This document shows, one piece after another, positions 1-8,290 of a DNA stretch of 64,000 nucleotides. The stretch is from Litorivivens lipolytica. GTDB taxonomy: Bacteria > Pseudomonadota > Gammaproteobacteria > Pseudomonadales > Spongiibacteraceae. Each line of letters opens with the position of its first letter. Position 1 is the stretch's first letter. The notes beneath the pieces are model-generated. The model saw only the letters and a program-made list of their open reading frames with translations, searched no databases and was not told where the DNA came from. A program made the position numbers and the translations under genes. Location of the stretch: NCBI RefSeq assembly GCF_014191715.1, contig NZ_JACHWY010000001.1, forward strand, positions 1,736,001 to 1,800,000, written 5' to 3'.

Positions 1-582
1 ATCAACACCTACAAAGACGCGGGCATTGATCGCATCGTAGCCCTGCGCGGCGACCTGCCGTCAGGCATGGGTGCCACCCGACTGGTGTACGCCAAGGAGC
101 TGGTGGAGTTTATCCGCAAGCACACCGGCGATCACTTTCAGCTGGAAGTGGCGGCCTATCCGGAGATTCACCCGGATGCGAAAAGCTATCAGGCAGATAT
201 CGATTTTCTGAAAGCCAAACTGGATGCGGGCGCCAACAGTGCCATCACCCAGTACTTTTACAGCATCGATGCCTGGCACTATTTTATGGATCACTGCCAA
301 AAAGCCGGTATCGACAAGCCGATCTACCCCGGCATCATGCCCGTCACTAACTTTGCCAATCTGGCGCGTTTTTCCCGCAACTGCGGCGCGGAGCTGCCCC
401 GCTGGATGACACAGAAGTTTGAAAGCTTTGGTAATGATGCAGAGTCTGCAAAAGATTTTGGCATTGACGTCGTCACCCGCCTCAGCGAGCAATTGCTGGA
501 AGCCGGCGCACCCGGCCTGCACTTCTATACAATGAATACGGTCGAGCCCGTACGTTCTATCTGGAACAATCTCGGTCTGTAA
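1..582 (+). CDS. metF: 5,10-methylenetetrahydrofolate reductase MetF, 3' part
   Basis: Reduces 5,10-methylene-THF to 5-methyl-THF, the methyl donor for methionine synthesis, using FAD and NADH in the cytosol. The gene enters from the left edge: 193 residues are visible, and by comparison with the roughly 290-residue family about 100 N-terminal residues are missing. The first visible codons continue the same frame. Recognisable family motifs are LRGDLP (visible residues 15-20, containing the aspartate that tunes the flavin), AAYPEIHPDAKS and the DAGANSAITQ segment of the (beta/alpha)8 barrel. It ends just before a strong bidirectional hairpin terminator. I am confident of the family; the start lies outside the window. 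Confidence 0.95.
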   Translation: MNTYKDAGIDRIVALRGDLPSGMGATRLVYAKELVEFIRKHTGDHFQLEVAAYPEIHPDAKSYQADIDFLKAKLDAGANSAITQYFYSIDAWHYFMDHCQKAGIDKPIYPGIMPVTNFANLARFSRNCGAELPRWMTQKFESFGNDAESAKDFGIDVVTRLSEQLLEAGAPGLHFYTMNTVEPVRSIWNNLGL

Positions 583-602
583 TTCAGCGCTTCAGGAAAA
601 TA

Positions 603-630
603 AAAAAGCCCGGCATTTGCCGGGCTTTTT
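603..630. terminator. Bidirectional rho-independent terminator between metF and the TonB receptor
   Basis: Perfect 12-bp inverted repeat AAAAAGCCCGGC (603-614), ATTT loop, GCCGGGCTTTTT (619-630). The A-run on one side and T-run on the other make it work for both convergent genes. Confidence 0.93.
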
Positions 631-646
631 AGTTTCAAACATCCGC

Positions 647-3049
647 TTAGAAATTCCAGCTAACCTCAACACCATAGGTGCGGGGCTCACCGGCAATGTA
701 TTCGTCAAAGCCGAAGTTCGCCTGCAGGTTCAGGCCGTAAACGTGATATTCCTCATCGGCCAGATTCTTGCCCCAGAGCGATACGCTGTAGCTGCCATCG
801 TTGGCATACCAGCCCAAGCGGCCATTCACCAGCCAGTAGGCATCCTGACGGATTTCGCCATAGCCGTACTGATCGTTGTAGGCGCTGTACCACTGCTCGT
901 CCTGATAGCTGGCGTTGGTGTTCAGGCTAAGATAACCGTAGTCGGTCAGCAGCAGGTCGTAGTCGATGGAGAAACTTGCATTCAACTTCGGCGCTGAGAT
1001 GAGTTCATTACCCGACAGGTCAACCTGATCGTCCGGATCATCCAACGTTTCGGTATTGGCCAGCGTCAGCTCGGAAAACTCGGTATCCAACATGCCAATC
1101 GCTGCCTGCACGGTCAGGCGCTCGGTGACCCGCGCCCACAACTCGGCTTCCACACCTTTGATGCTTGAGGCGCCGGCATTTTCCAGAAAGTTGGAAATAC
1201 CTACCACGTTAATGAATTGCTGATCGGTGTAGTCGTAGTAAAACGCTGCCGCGTTCAGGCGCATGCTGTTGCCCAGCAGGTCTGCTTTAAACCCGACTTC
1301 GTAAGCATCGATATATTCCGGTGCCGCATAGGCGCCACCATCCAGCGTGCGGCTGACATAGTACACACCGCCGTTAAAGCTGCCCGCACGATATCCCTTG
1401 CTGTAGCTCGCGTAAGCCATCCACTCTTCACTGAAGCGATAGTCGACACCGATTTTACCGGTCCACTCACGCTCGGTAGATTCCAGCTCCGGCGCTGAAG
1501 CGGTAGTGAAAGGACCGTGGGTGTAACCGCCTGCGGTAATGGCAGACAGAGCTGCTGGATTCGACAAAGCCAGCAAGGCGGTCGCGGGGTCGAGACGAAT
1601 CCAACCGTTGTCGACGCCGGTCGGGTTGCCCGGCACCCAGGTGCCCACGCCGTTACCGTTGTCGTCGTAACGAGACAGGTTCAGGTAGGGCATAGTGTTG
1701 GTATCGCGGGTATAGCGCAGACCGATATCCACACCAAAGTCCGGCGTAATATCAAAACGCATCTGGGTATAGGCTGCGGCGCTTTCTTTCTCGACTTCCA
1801 TGCGGTGAATGATTTCACCCACATCAATCAGGTAAGGCGCATCACCCAGCGTATCCGGTTTAGCTGTGACTACACGCGGGTCCGGCGTGGTTCGGAAAAT
1901 ATAGTAGGTGTTGCGCATGGCCAGATCTTCATAGCCGTAGTACAGGCCGGCGATGATATTAAACATGCCCTCGAAGGCCGAGGTAAAACGCAGATCCTGA
2001 CTATAGCTCTGGGAATCCGAGGCCCACAGAATTTCCAGCAAACCGTTGGGGCCGCCGTCAGTATCCTGCTCCTGATAATAATCCGCATCCAGATACGAAC
2101 TCACCGAAGTCAGGGTATAACTGTCGGCGTTGTAGTTCACGGTGAACACTGACAGGTCAGAGTGAGTAATCAGATCACCGGACTCATTGGATTCTACTTC
2201 GTGAAAACCCAGGCTTTCCGGGCGGTCATAACCGGTGTAATCAATGCTTTCACCATCAGAAGTACGGGTACGGCCCACACCTTTAGGCGACGTGCTGGTG
2301 CCATCGTTTTTCGATGCGCTGTATTTGAATACCGCATCCCAGCGATCATTGATCAACCAGTTCAGCGCCAGTCGTCCACCTTTGAAATCGGTCGCGGCGC
2401 CGTTCTCGTCCTGGCCTTTGATCTCCATCCAGCCGTCGCTTTCCTTGATCTTGCCGGACAAACGCGCCGCCAGCACACCGGAAATCAACTCAGCTTCCGC
2501 TCCCGCCTCAACACTGCGGGCATCGTAGTTGCCAGTGCCGACTTTTAGGTACCGAGTACCTTCGCCATCAAAGCCCGGCGTGCGGGTAATGATATTAATG
2601 GCGCCGCCGGTGGTGTTTTTGCCGTAGAGCGTACCCTGCGGGCCACGCAGTACTTCCAGGCGAGCGACATCAAAGAAGTTGGCACCGTGACTGTAAGTCG
2701 GGCCAAGATAAGCCTCATCGACATAAACCCCAATTGGACTCGCCTGATTGGAGCTGTAGTCGGACATGCTCACACCGCGAATGGCGAAGATCGGCTGGAC
2801 CTCACCATAGGCACCGCTGACCTGCATATTCGGCACCTGAGCACCCACATCAACGGCGTTATCAAAACCGAGCTTATCCAGCGAATCACCCGACAGGCCG
2901 GTAACCGCGACAGGAATATCCTGTGTGCTTTCACTACGTTTTTGGGCGGTGACCAGCACCTCTTCGAGCACAGGTGCAGCCTGAATAGCACCTGCAGACA
3001 GCAGGGATGCCGCCATCAGATAGCGGTAAGAATTTTTTCGACGCAACAA
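647..3049 (-). CDS. TonB-dependent outer-membrane receptor
   Basis: Outer-membrane active-transport receptor powered by TonB-ExbBD; the ligand is not evident. About 800 residues. An N-terminal signal peptide (basic LRRKNSYR then a hydrophobic stretch ending near AIQA) is followed by a TonB box EEVLVTAQKR, a plug domain with RGPQGTLYGKNTTGGAINI, and a long beta-barrel ending in aromatic F (EVSWNF). Start choice: the longest frame opens with TTG at 3070, but AGGGGA at 3056-3061 sits 6 nt before TTG at 3049, so I place the start there (TTG TTG CGT CGA); an ATG is lacking. The type resembles the receptors common in Sphingomonadales and Spongiibacteraceae that take up hydrophobic or aromatic compounds, but that substrate assignment is inference. 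It lies 3' of the D-2-hydroxyglutarate dehydrogenase gene and probably has its own promoter. Confidence 0.93.
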   Translation of the reverse strand: MLRRKNSYRYLMAASLLSAGAIQAAPVLEEVLVTAQKRSESTQDIPVAVTGLSGDSLDKLGFDNAVDVGAQVPNMQVSGAYGEVQPIFAIRGVSMSDYSSNQASPIGVYVDEAYLGPTYSHGANFFDVARLEVLRGPQGTLYGKNTTGGAINIITRTPGFDGEGTRYLKVGTGNYDARSVEAGAEAELISGVLAARLSGKIKESDGWMEIKGQDENGAATDFKGGRLALNWLINDRWDAVFKYSASKNDGTSTSPKGVGRTRTSDGESIDYTGYDRPESLGFHEVESNESGDLITHSDLSVFTVNYNADSYTLTSVSSYLDADYYQEQDTDGGPNGLLEILWASDSQSYSQDLRFTSAFEGMFNIIAGLYYGYEDLAMRNTYYIFRTTPDPRVVTAKPDTLGDAPYLIDVGEIIHRMEVEKESAAAYTQMRFDITPDFGVDIGLRYTRDTNTMPYLNLSRYDDNGNGVGTWVPGNPTGVDNGWIRLDPATALLALSNPAALSAITAGGYTHGPFTTASAPELESTEREWTGKIGVDYRFSEEWMAYASYSKGYRAGSFNGGVYYVSRTLDGGAYAAPEYIDAYEVGFKADLLGNSMRLNAAAFYYDYTDQQFINVVGISNFLENAGASSIKGVEAELWARVTERLTVQAAIGMLDTEFSELTLANTETLDDPDDQVDLSGNELISAPKLNASFSIDYDLLLTDYGYLSLNTNASYQDEQWYSAYNDQYGYGEIRQDAYWLVNGRLGWYANDGSYSVSLWGKNLADEEYHVYGLNLQANFGFDEYIAGEPRTYGVEVSWNF

Positions 3050-3072
3050 AATATTTCCCCTGAAAAGCAACG

Positions 3073-3094
3073 GATCGCAGCCACCGCTGCGATC
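3073..3094 (-). promoter_or_regulatory. Hairpin in the TonB-receptor 5' leader
   Basis: Perfect 8-bp inverted repeat GATCGCAG (3073-3080) and CTGCGATC (3087-3094) around a 6-nt loop, ending 11 nt before the Shine-Dalgarno AGGGGA. No T-run follows, so it is not a terminator. It could be a leader structure or a dyad operator; function is unknown. Confidence 0.5.
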
Positions 3095-3213
3095 AAACCG
3101 CGGCGAATGTTATCAAGGAAAACATAAAACAATTGCGAAATCGCGCCAGATCAATAACCGGCAGCCCCGACTGGGAACTGCGTCAGATCTAACGCGTAGA
3201 CGATAACGCAGGG

Positions 3214-4626
3214 TCAGTCAAAGACTTTACCGGGGTTCATCACACCCTTGGGATCAAACACCACCTTGATCGCCTTCATCGCCGCAATTTCAGCCGCGCT
3301 GCGGGTGTACTTGAGGTAGGGCTTTTTCAGCAGGCCGACGCCGTGTTCGGCGGACACACTGCCACCGAAGCGCTCGACGATATCAAACACTTCCAGACTC
3401 ACTTCGCTGCACTGCTCAAAAAACGTAGTCTTGTCGAGGCTATCGGGTTTGAGAATATTCAGGTGGACATTGCCATCGCCGATATGGCCAAACCAGATAA
3501 TCTCGAAATCCGGATAACGGGCGTTAACCACGTTTTCCACCGCCACCAGAAATTCGGGCACTTTGGAGATCACCGTGGAAATATCGTTTTTGTAGGGCGT
3601 CCAGCGGGAAATGGTCTCGGAGATATCCTCACGCAGGCGCCACAGGTTTTTCAGCTGTTCCAGTGACTGGCTCATCACCCCATCCACGACCCAGCCCTGC
3701 TCGACCGCTGCTTCAAACATTGCCATGGCCTGTTCTTCCACGTGTTCATTCAGGCGTTCGAACTCCAACAGGCAGTAAAAGGGCGTGACGCTTTCAAAGG
3801 GGCGGGCCAGCCCCTGATGCTCAACCACTTTCTGCAAGGCCTGCTCGGAGAAGAACTCAAAGGCAGTCAGATCAATGCCAGACTGAAACTGATTAAACAC
3901 CTTCATCAAGGCATCAAAATCCGGCACACCCAGCACCAGCGCGGTCAGGTCATGGGGCTGACGGGTGAGCTGAATAGTCGCTTCCACCACCACACCCAAG
4001 GTGCCCTCAGCACCGATAAAGAGCTGCCGCAGGTCGTAGCCGGCATTGTTTTTAAGCAAACCATTGTTCAGCTCCAGCAGCTCGCCGGTTCCGGTCACGA
4101 CCTTCAAACCGGCCACCCAGTCGCGGGTCATGCCATAGCGAATCACTTTAATACCGCCAGCATTGGTGGAGATATTGCCGCCAATCTGTGAAGAACCCGC
4201 TGAAGCGAAATCCACCGGGTAAAACAGGCCCTGCTCCTCGGCGTATTGTTGCAGCTGTTCGGTGATCACCCCGGCCTCGCAAACCACCGTGCGGTCGATG
4301 GGATCAAAACCGCTGATAGCGTTCATATAGTCCAGCGCCAGTACGACTTCACCGTTAGCCGCCACCGCGCCACCGCTCAGGCCGGTGCGACCACCACTGG
4401 GCACGATACCGAACTCCAGATCGTTGGCCCGGCGAATCACCGCCTGCACCTGCTCGATGGAGCGTGGAAAGACAATGGCGACGGGATTGGGGTCGACAGC
4501 GCGGGTCCAATCCCGACCAAAGGTGGCAAAATCCTCGTCTGAAACCCGCACATTGGCCTCGCCAACGATCTCTTGTAACTGGGAAACAATGACCTCGGCG
4601 CTCTCGCGGGACGCGGCTGAATTCAT
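3214..4626 (-). CDS. FAD-linked D-2-hydroxyglutarate dehydrogenase (GlcD/FAD_binding_4 family)
   Basis: Oxidises D-2-hydroxyglutarate to 2-oxoglutarate and passes electrons to a flavoprotein or quinone acceptor. 470 residues. A PCMH-type FAD domain (about 40-220) contains the pyrophosphate loop PSGGRTGLSGG (76-86). The C-terminal FAD-oxidase domain has FGHIGDGNVHLNI and SAEHGVGLLKK (about 425-435), which carry family histidines. The start is ATG 4626 (MNSAASRE); an open frame extends upstream to 5145 but runs antisense through serA. It is divergent from serA with only 114 nt between. In Pseudomonas the same pair is known: SerA makes D-2-hydroxyglutarate as a by-product that pulls the serine pathway forward, and this dehydrogenase recycles it. 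Glycolate or D-lactate oxidation is the alternative. Confidence 0.85.
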   Translation of the reverse strand: MNSAASRESAEVIVSQLQEIVGEANVRVSDEDFATFGRDWTRAVDPNPVAIVFPRSIEQVQAVIRRANDLEFGIVPSGGRTGLSGGAVAANGEVVLALDYMNAISGFDPIDRTVVCEAGVITEQLQQYAEEQGLFYPVDFASAGSSQIGGNISTNAGGIKVIRYGMTRDWVAGLKVVTGTGELLELNNGLLKNNAGYDLRQLFIGAEGTLGVVVEATIQLTRQPHDLTALVLGVPDFDALMKVFNQFQSGIDLTAFEFFSEQALQKVVEHQGLARPFESVTPFYCLLEFERLNEHVEEQAMAMFEAAVEQGWVVDGVMSQSLEQLKNLWRLREDISETISRWTPYKNDISTVISKVPEFLVAVENVVNARYPDFEIIWFGHIGDGNVHLNILKPDSLDKTTFFEQCSEVSLEVFDIVERFGGSVSAEHGVGLLKKPYLKYTRSAAEIAAMKAIKVVFDPKGVMNPGKVFD

Positions 4627-4740
4627 GGAGCTTATAACCTCAATATCTGGCAGTTGAAACGGCGTGAAATGGGCGATTCCGAAAGGGCGCTTATGGTACC
4701 ATACGCGCCTTTTCCTGTACCGCTGGACGCTCCGACACCC

Positions 4741-5967
4741 ATGGCAAAGAAATCCCTCGACAAGGCCAAGATCAAATTCCTCCTGCTGGAAGGCGTACAC
4801 CAGTCCGCCGTGAGCCTGCTGGAGAACGCTGGCTATACCAATATCGAGTACCACAAGAAGGCGCTGGAAGGCGACGAACTGCTGGAAAGCATCAAGGACG
4901 CCCATTTTGTGGGCATCCGTTCGCGCACCCAGATTACCCGCGAAGTGCTGGAAGCCGCCCCTAAACTGAACGCCATTGGCTGTTTCTGCATCGGCACCAA
5001 TCAGGTCGATCTCGGCGCAGCGGTCGAGCGCGGCGTCGCCGTGTTCAACGCCCCCTACTCCAACACCCGTTCGGTGGCTGAACTGGTGTTGGCCGAAGCC
5101 ATCCTGCTGCTGCGCGGCATTGCCGCCAAAAACGCCGCTGCCCACCGTGGCGAGTGGATGAAAACGGCTACGGATTCCTACGAAATTCGTGGCAAAAAGC
5201 TGGGTATTATCGGTTACGGCTCCATTGGCATGCAGCTTTCGGTACTGGCGGAAGGCCTCGGCATGGAAGTGATGTTTGCCGACACGGTCAACAAACTACC
5301 GCTGGGTAATGCGACGCAGGTAAGCCTGAGTCAGCTGTTGACCACCGCCGACATCGTCAGCCTGCACGTACCGGAAACCGCATCCACCAAAAACATGATC
5401 GGCCCGAAAGAATTCGAGCAGATGAAAAAAGGCTCGATTCTGATCAATGCCTCGCGCGGCACAGTGGTGGATATCGATGCTCTGTGCGACGCCCTGCGCG
5501 AAAGACGCCTGCTGGGTGCGGCCATCGACGTCTTCCCGGTTGAGCCCAAGAGCAACAGCGACGAATTTATTTCGCCCCTGCGCGAGTTCGACAATGTTTT
5601 CCTGACGCCCCACATTGGCGGCTCCACCATGGAAGCCCAGGAAAACATCGGCATGGAAGTCGCCGAGAAGCTGGTGAAGTACTCGGACAACGGGACCACC
5701 GTCACCTCCGTCAACTTCCCGGAAGTGGCCCTGCCCTCGCAAGACGGTCGCCACCGCCTGCTGCACGTGCACAAAAACGTGCCGGGCGTCATGAGCGCCA
5801 TCAACCAGATTTTCTCGGAAAACAACATCAACATCTCTGGCCAGTACCTGCAAACCAATGAGAATGTCGGCTATGTTGTGATCGATGTCGATCAGGAATA
5901 CGGCGAACTGGCCAAGAGCAAACTGAAAGATGTGACCGGCACCCTGCGCTGCCGCATTCTTTTTTAA
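4741..5967 (+). CDS. serA: D-3-phosphoglycerate dehydrogenase SerA
   Basis: First step of serine synthesis: 3-phosphoglycerate to 3-phosphohydroxypyruvate with NAD+. 408 residues, the E. coli-type length. The start at ATG 4741 (MAKKSLDKAKIKFLLLEGVH) matches the family N-terminus closely; an earlier in-frame ATG at 4654 would add a non-family extension. Seen: the NAD motif GIIGYGSIG (155-163), NASRGTVVD, the catalytic TPHIGGST histidine region, and a C-terminal ACT domain (about 335-408) for serine feedback. It is followed by a dispersed palindromic repeat rather than a normal terminator. Its divergent neighbour recycles D-2-hydroxyglutarate made by SerA. Confidence 0.97.
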   Translation: MAKKSLDKAKIKFLLLEGVHQSAVSLLENAGYTNIEYHKKALEGDELLESIKDAHFVGIRSRTQITREVLEAAPKLNAIGCFCIGTNQVDLGAAVERGVAVFNAPYSNTRSVAELVLAEAILLLRGIAAKNAAAHRGEWMKTATDSYEIRGKKLGIIGYGSIGMQLSVLAEGLGMEVMFADTVNKLPLGNATQVSLSQLLTTADIVSLHVPETASTKNMIGPKEFEQMKKGSILINASRGTVVDIDALCDALRERRLLGAAIDVFPVEPKSNSDEFISPLREFDNVFLTPHIGGSTMEAQENIGMEVAEKLVKYSDNGTTVTSVNFPEVALPSQDGRHRLLHVHKNVPGVMSAINQIFSENNINISGQYLQTNENVGYVVIDVDQEYGELAKSKLKDVTGTLRCRILF

Positions 5968-5973
5968 TTTACT

Positions 5974-6059
5974 CGTCATTGCGAGGAGTGTAACGACGAA
6001 GCAATCTCAGGCTACTGGAGCCACAGATGGGAGGTTGCTTCGCTATACTCGCAATGACG
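5974..6059. repeat. Dispersed palindromic repeat, family A, copy 1
   Basis: Imperfect inverted repeat bounded by CGTCATTGCGAG (5974-5985) and CTCGCAATGACG (6048-6059). Inner arms also pair (GAAGCAATCTC with GAGGTTGCTTC). The same unit recurs at 9966-10057 and 33790-33868. It lies 6 nt after the serA stop and could fold as a transcript-end structure. I see no coding potential. Confidence 0.9.
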
Positions 6060-6090
6060 GGGCACTTGAATAACCAAAGATGATTTAACA

Positions 6091-6456
6091 ATGGCCAACG
6101 CCGTCAGCAATCTGGCCGACCTCACAGGTAAAACCTGCGTTCTCGGCCTCAGCTACTACAACCCCGCCGGTGAGGTGCTGAACCAGCGCATGCTCGCCGC
6201 GCGGGTGTACAGCGCCAGCGAAGACGGCATTGTGCTGCGCCCCTTGCAGGACGAGCGCGACTTTACCCTGCCGCCGGAATTGAGCTGTTGGTTTATTGCC
6301 CCCAAGGGGGCGTTTACCGATAGCGAGGATCAGAAAATCGAAAACCCGGATTTTCTGGTGACCTGGGATGTTCACCGCAAAAAGGAAGACGGTGAAGAAG
6401 GTCAGCATGAATGGTGGGAATGGGTGCCCTGTACTGTACCGCCGACTGTAGGCTAA
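6091..6456 (+). CDS. Hypothetical protein of 121 residues
   Basis: Not recognised. 121 residues, soluble, with no signal peptide or membrane segment, and rich in acidic residues. It starts at ATG 6091 (MANAVSNLADLTGKTC) and contains a probable small beta-domain opening with TGKTCVLGLSYYNPAGE and ending in a tryptophan-rich HEWWEWVPC. It sits 66 nt upstream of ybiT on the same strand and just after a palindromic repeat, so it may begin a small operon with the ABC-F gene. The frame is well used, with GC-rich third positions like the neighbours, so I consider it a real gene. Function unknown. Confidence 0.75.
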   Translation: MANAVSNLADLTGKTCVLGLSYYNPAGEVLNQRMLAARVYSASEDGIVLRPLQDERDFTLPPELSCWFIAPKGAFTDSEDQKIENPDFLVTWDVHRKKEDGEEGQHEWWEWVPCTVPPTVG

Positions 6457-6522
6457 CTCCCAAACGCTTTTCAAACTCTCTACATTTCTCTCGCTGCGCT
6501 GCACGCGCAAAGGATTTTCTTT

Positions 6523-8127
6523 TTGATCACCACCGCCAATATCACCATGCAATTTGGTGCCAAGCCCCTGTTTGAAAATATCTCGGTAAAGTTCGGCGGC
6601 GGCAACCGCTACGGGCTGATCGGCGCCAACGGCTGCGGCAAGTCCACCTTTATGAAAATTCTGGACGGCAGCCTCAAGCCCACCTCCGGCAATGTGTCCA
6701 CCGACCCGAATGAGCGCATCGCCAAGCTGTCTCAGGACCAGTTCGCCTTTGAGAAATTCACGGTCATCGACACCGTGATTATGGGCCACACCGAGCTGTG
6801 GGAAATCAAACAGGAGCGCGACCGTATCTATTCGCAGGCAGAGATGTCTGAAGAAGACGGCATGAAGGTCGCCGAGCTGGAAACCCGGTTTATGGAGCTG
6901 GACGGCTACAGCGCCGAAAGCAGCGCCGGTGAAATTCTGCTCGGCGCGGGTATTGATTTGGAATACCACTTTAGCCCGATGAGCGAAGTCGCTCCCGGCC
7001 TGAAATTGCGGGTACTGTTGGCCCAGGCCCTGTTTTCCGATCCGGACATCTTGCTGCTGGACGAGCCCACCAACAACCTCGATATTCACACCATCCGTTG
7101 GCTGGAAGACGTGCTCAACCAGCGCAAAAGCACCATGGTTATCATCAGCCACGACCGCCATTTTCTGAATGCTGTGTGCACTCACATGGCGGACATCGAC
7201 TACGGCGAGCTGCGCGTTTACCCCGGCAACTACGACGATTTCATGACCGCCTCCACCGCCGCGCGCGAGCGACTGCAGGCCCAGAACGCGAAAAAATCTG
7301 CGCAGATTGCCGACCTGCAGCAATTTGTCAGCCGCTTCTCCGCCAACGCCTCCAAGGCCAAACAGGCCACTTCCCGCGCCAAGCAGATCGAGAAAATCCA
7401 GCTCGACGAGATCAAAGCCTCCAGCCGGGTATCGCCCTATATCCGCTTCACACAGGAAAAGAAACTACACCGTCAGGCGCTGACGCTGGAAAACATCGGT
7501 CACGGTTTTGACGAAACCCTGTTTGCCAAGGGCAATATGATTCTCGAGGCGGGCAGCCGGTTGGCGATTATTGGCGAGAACGGTGCTGGCAAAACCACCC
7601 TACTGCGCTGCCTGATGGATGAGCTGCAAATTAACGAAGGCGTAGTGAAGTGGGCGGAGAACGCCACGCTGGGCTACTGCCCTCAGGACAGCAGCAGCGA
7701 TTTCGACAACGACCTGAACCTGTTCGACTGGATGAGCCAATGGCGCAAACCCAACCACGACGACCAGATTGTGCGCGCCACACTGGGCCGCTTGCTGTTC
7801 TCCTCGGATGATTTCAACAAGCAAGCCAAGGTCTGCTCAGGGGGCGAAAAGAACCGCCTGCTATTCGGCAAACTGATGATGATGGACACCAACGTGCTGA
7901 TCATGGACGAACCGACCAACCATCTGGATATGGAGTCCATCGAGGCCCTGAACCTCGCGCTGGAGCACTACGACGGCACCCTGATCTTTGTCAGCCACGA
8001 CCGGGAGTTTGTCTCCTCATTGGCCACCCGCGTGATCGAAATCAAGAATCAGCAATTGATCGATTTTCAGGGTACTTACGACGAGTATCTGGCCCAGCAG
8101 GAAGTGGAAAGCCGCAAGGCTGGATGA
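6523..8127 (+). CDS. ybiT: ABC-F family ATPase YbiT
   Basis: A cytosolic twin-ATPase protein of the ABC-F class, which binds the ribosome E site and modulates translation. 534 residues without membrane segments. Domain 1 has Walker [10 protein letters not shown] (about 34-42), the YbiT-specific degenerate signature [16 protein letters not shown] instead of LSGG, and Walker [13 protein letters not shown]. Domain 2 has [17 protein letters not shown] and [12 protein letters not shown]. The linker [19 protein letters not shown] is typical of YbiT. The start is TTG 6523 ([12 protein letters not shown]), chosen because AAAGGA at 6509-6514 lies 8 nt upstream and E. coli YbiT begins at the same alignment point. 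It is followed by a repeat and then by the paralogue ettA. Confidence 0.95.
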   Translation: MITTANITMQFGAKPLFENISVKFGGGNRYGLIGANGCGKSTFMKILDGSLKPTSGNVSTDPNERIAKLSQDQFAFEKFTVIDTVIMGHTELWEIKQERDRIYSQAEMSEEDGMKVAELETRFMELDGYSAESSAGEILLGAGIDLEYHFSPMSEVAPGLKLRVLLAQALFSDPDILLLDEPTNNLDIHTIRWLEDVLNQRKSTMVIISHDRHFLNAVCTHMADIDYGELRVYPGNYDDFMTASTAARERLQAQNAKKSAQIADLQQFVSRFSANASKAKQATSRAKQIEKIQLDEIKASSRVSPYIRFTQEKKLHRQALTLENIGHGFDETLFAKGNMILEAGSRLAIIGENGAGKTTLLRCLMDELQINEGVVKWAENATLGYCPQDSSSDFDNDLNLFDWMSQWRKPNHDDQIVRATLGRLLFSSDDFNKQAKVCSGGEKNRLLFGKLMMMDTNVLIMDEPTNHLDMESIEALNLALEHYDGTLIFVSHDREFVSSLATRVIEIKNQQLIDFQGTYDEYLAQQEVESRKAG

Positions 8128-8129
8128 AT

Positions 8130-8209
8130 CCCCTCACCCCGGCCCTCTCCCTCTGGAGAGGGGGCGCACTGAAGCCAGAATATAGGTTCCCTCTCCCGAG
8201 GGAGAGGGG
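8130..8209. repeat. Dispersed palindromic repeat, family B, copy 1
   Basis: Two nested hairpins: CCCCTCACCCC...CCCTCTCC/GGAGAGGGGG (8130-8165) and the perfect dyad CCCTCTCCC GAG GGAGAGGGG (8189-8209). Related copies are at 26083-26115 and 63914-63995. It fills most of the ybiT-ettA gap and may end or stabilise the ybiT transcript. Confidence 0.85.
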
Positions 8210-8290
8210 AAAACTGCTTCGCAATTGATTCAAAGGCGCAAGTCAGCTAACTTGCGCCCACCTCTCAAACGCAAGTCACGGGAACCCAAC

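Noticed and set aside
3214-5145. A 643-residue N-terminally extended version of the flavin dehydrogenase
   Set aside because: The extra part is antisense to serA and would hide the serA promoter; the family start at 4626 fits.
6085-7323. A 412-codon open frame antisense to the orphan gene and ybiT
   Set aside because: It runs through two well-supported genes in the opposite direction, has no Shine-Dalgarno or family motif, and is the expected by-product of GC-rich coding DNA.
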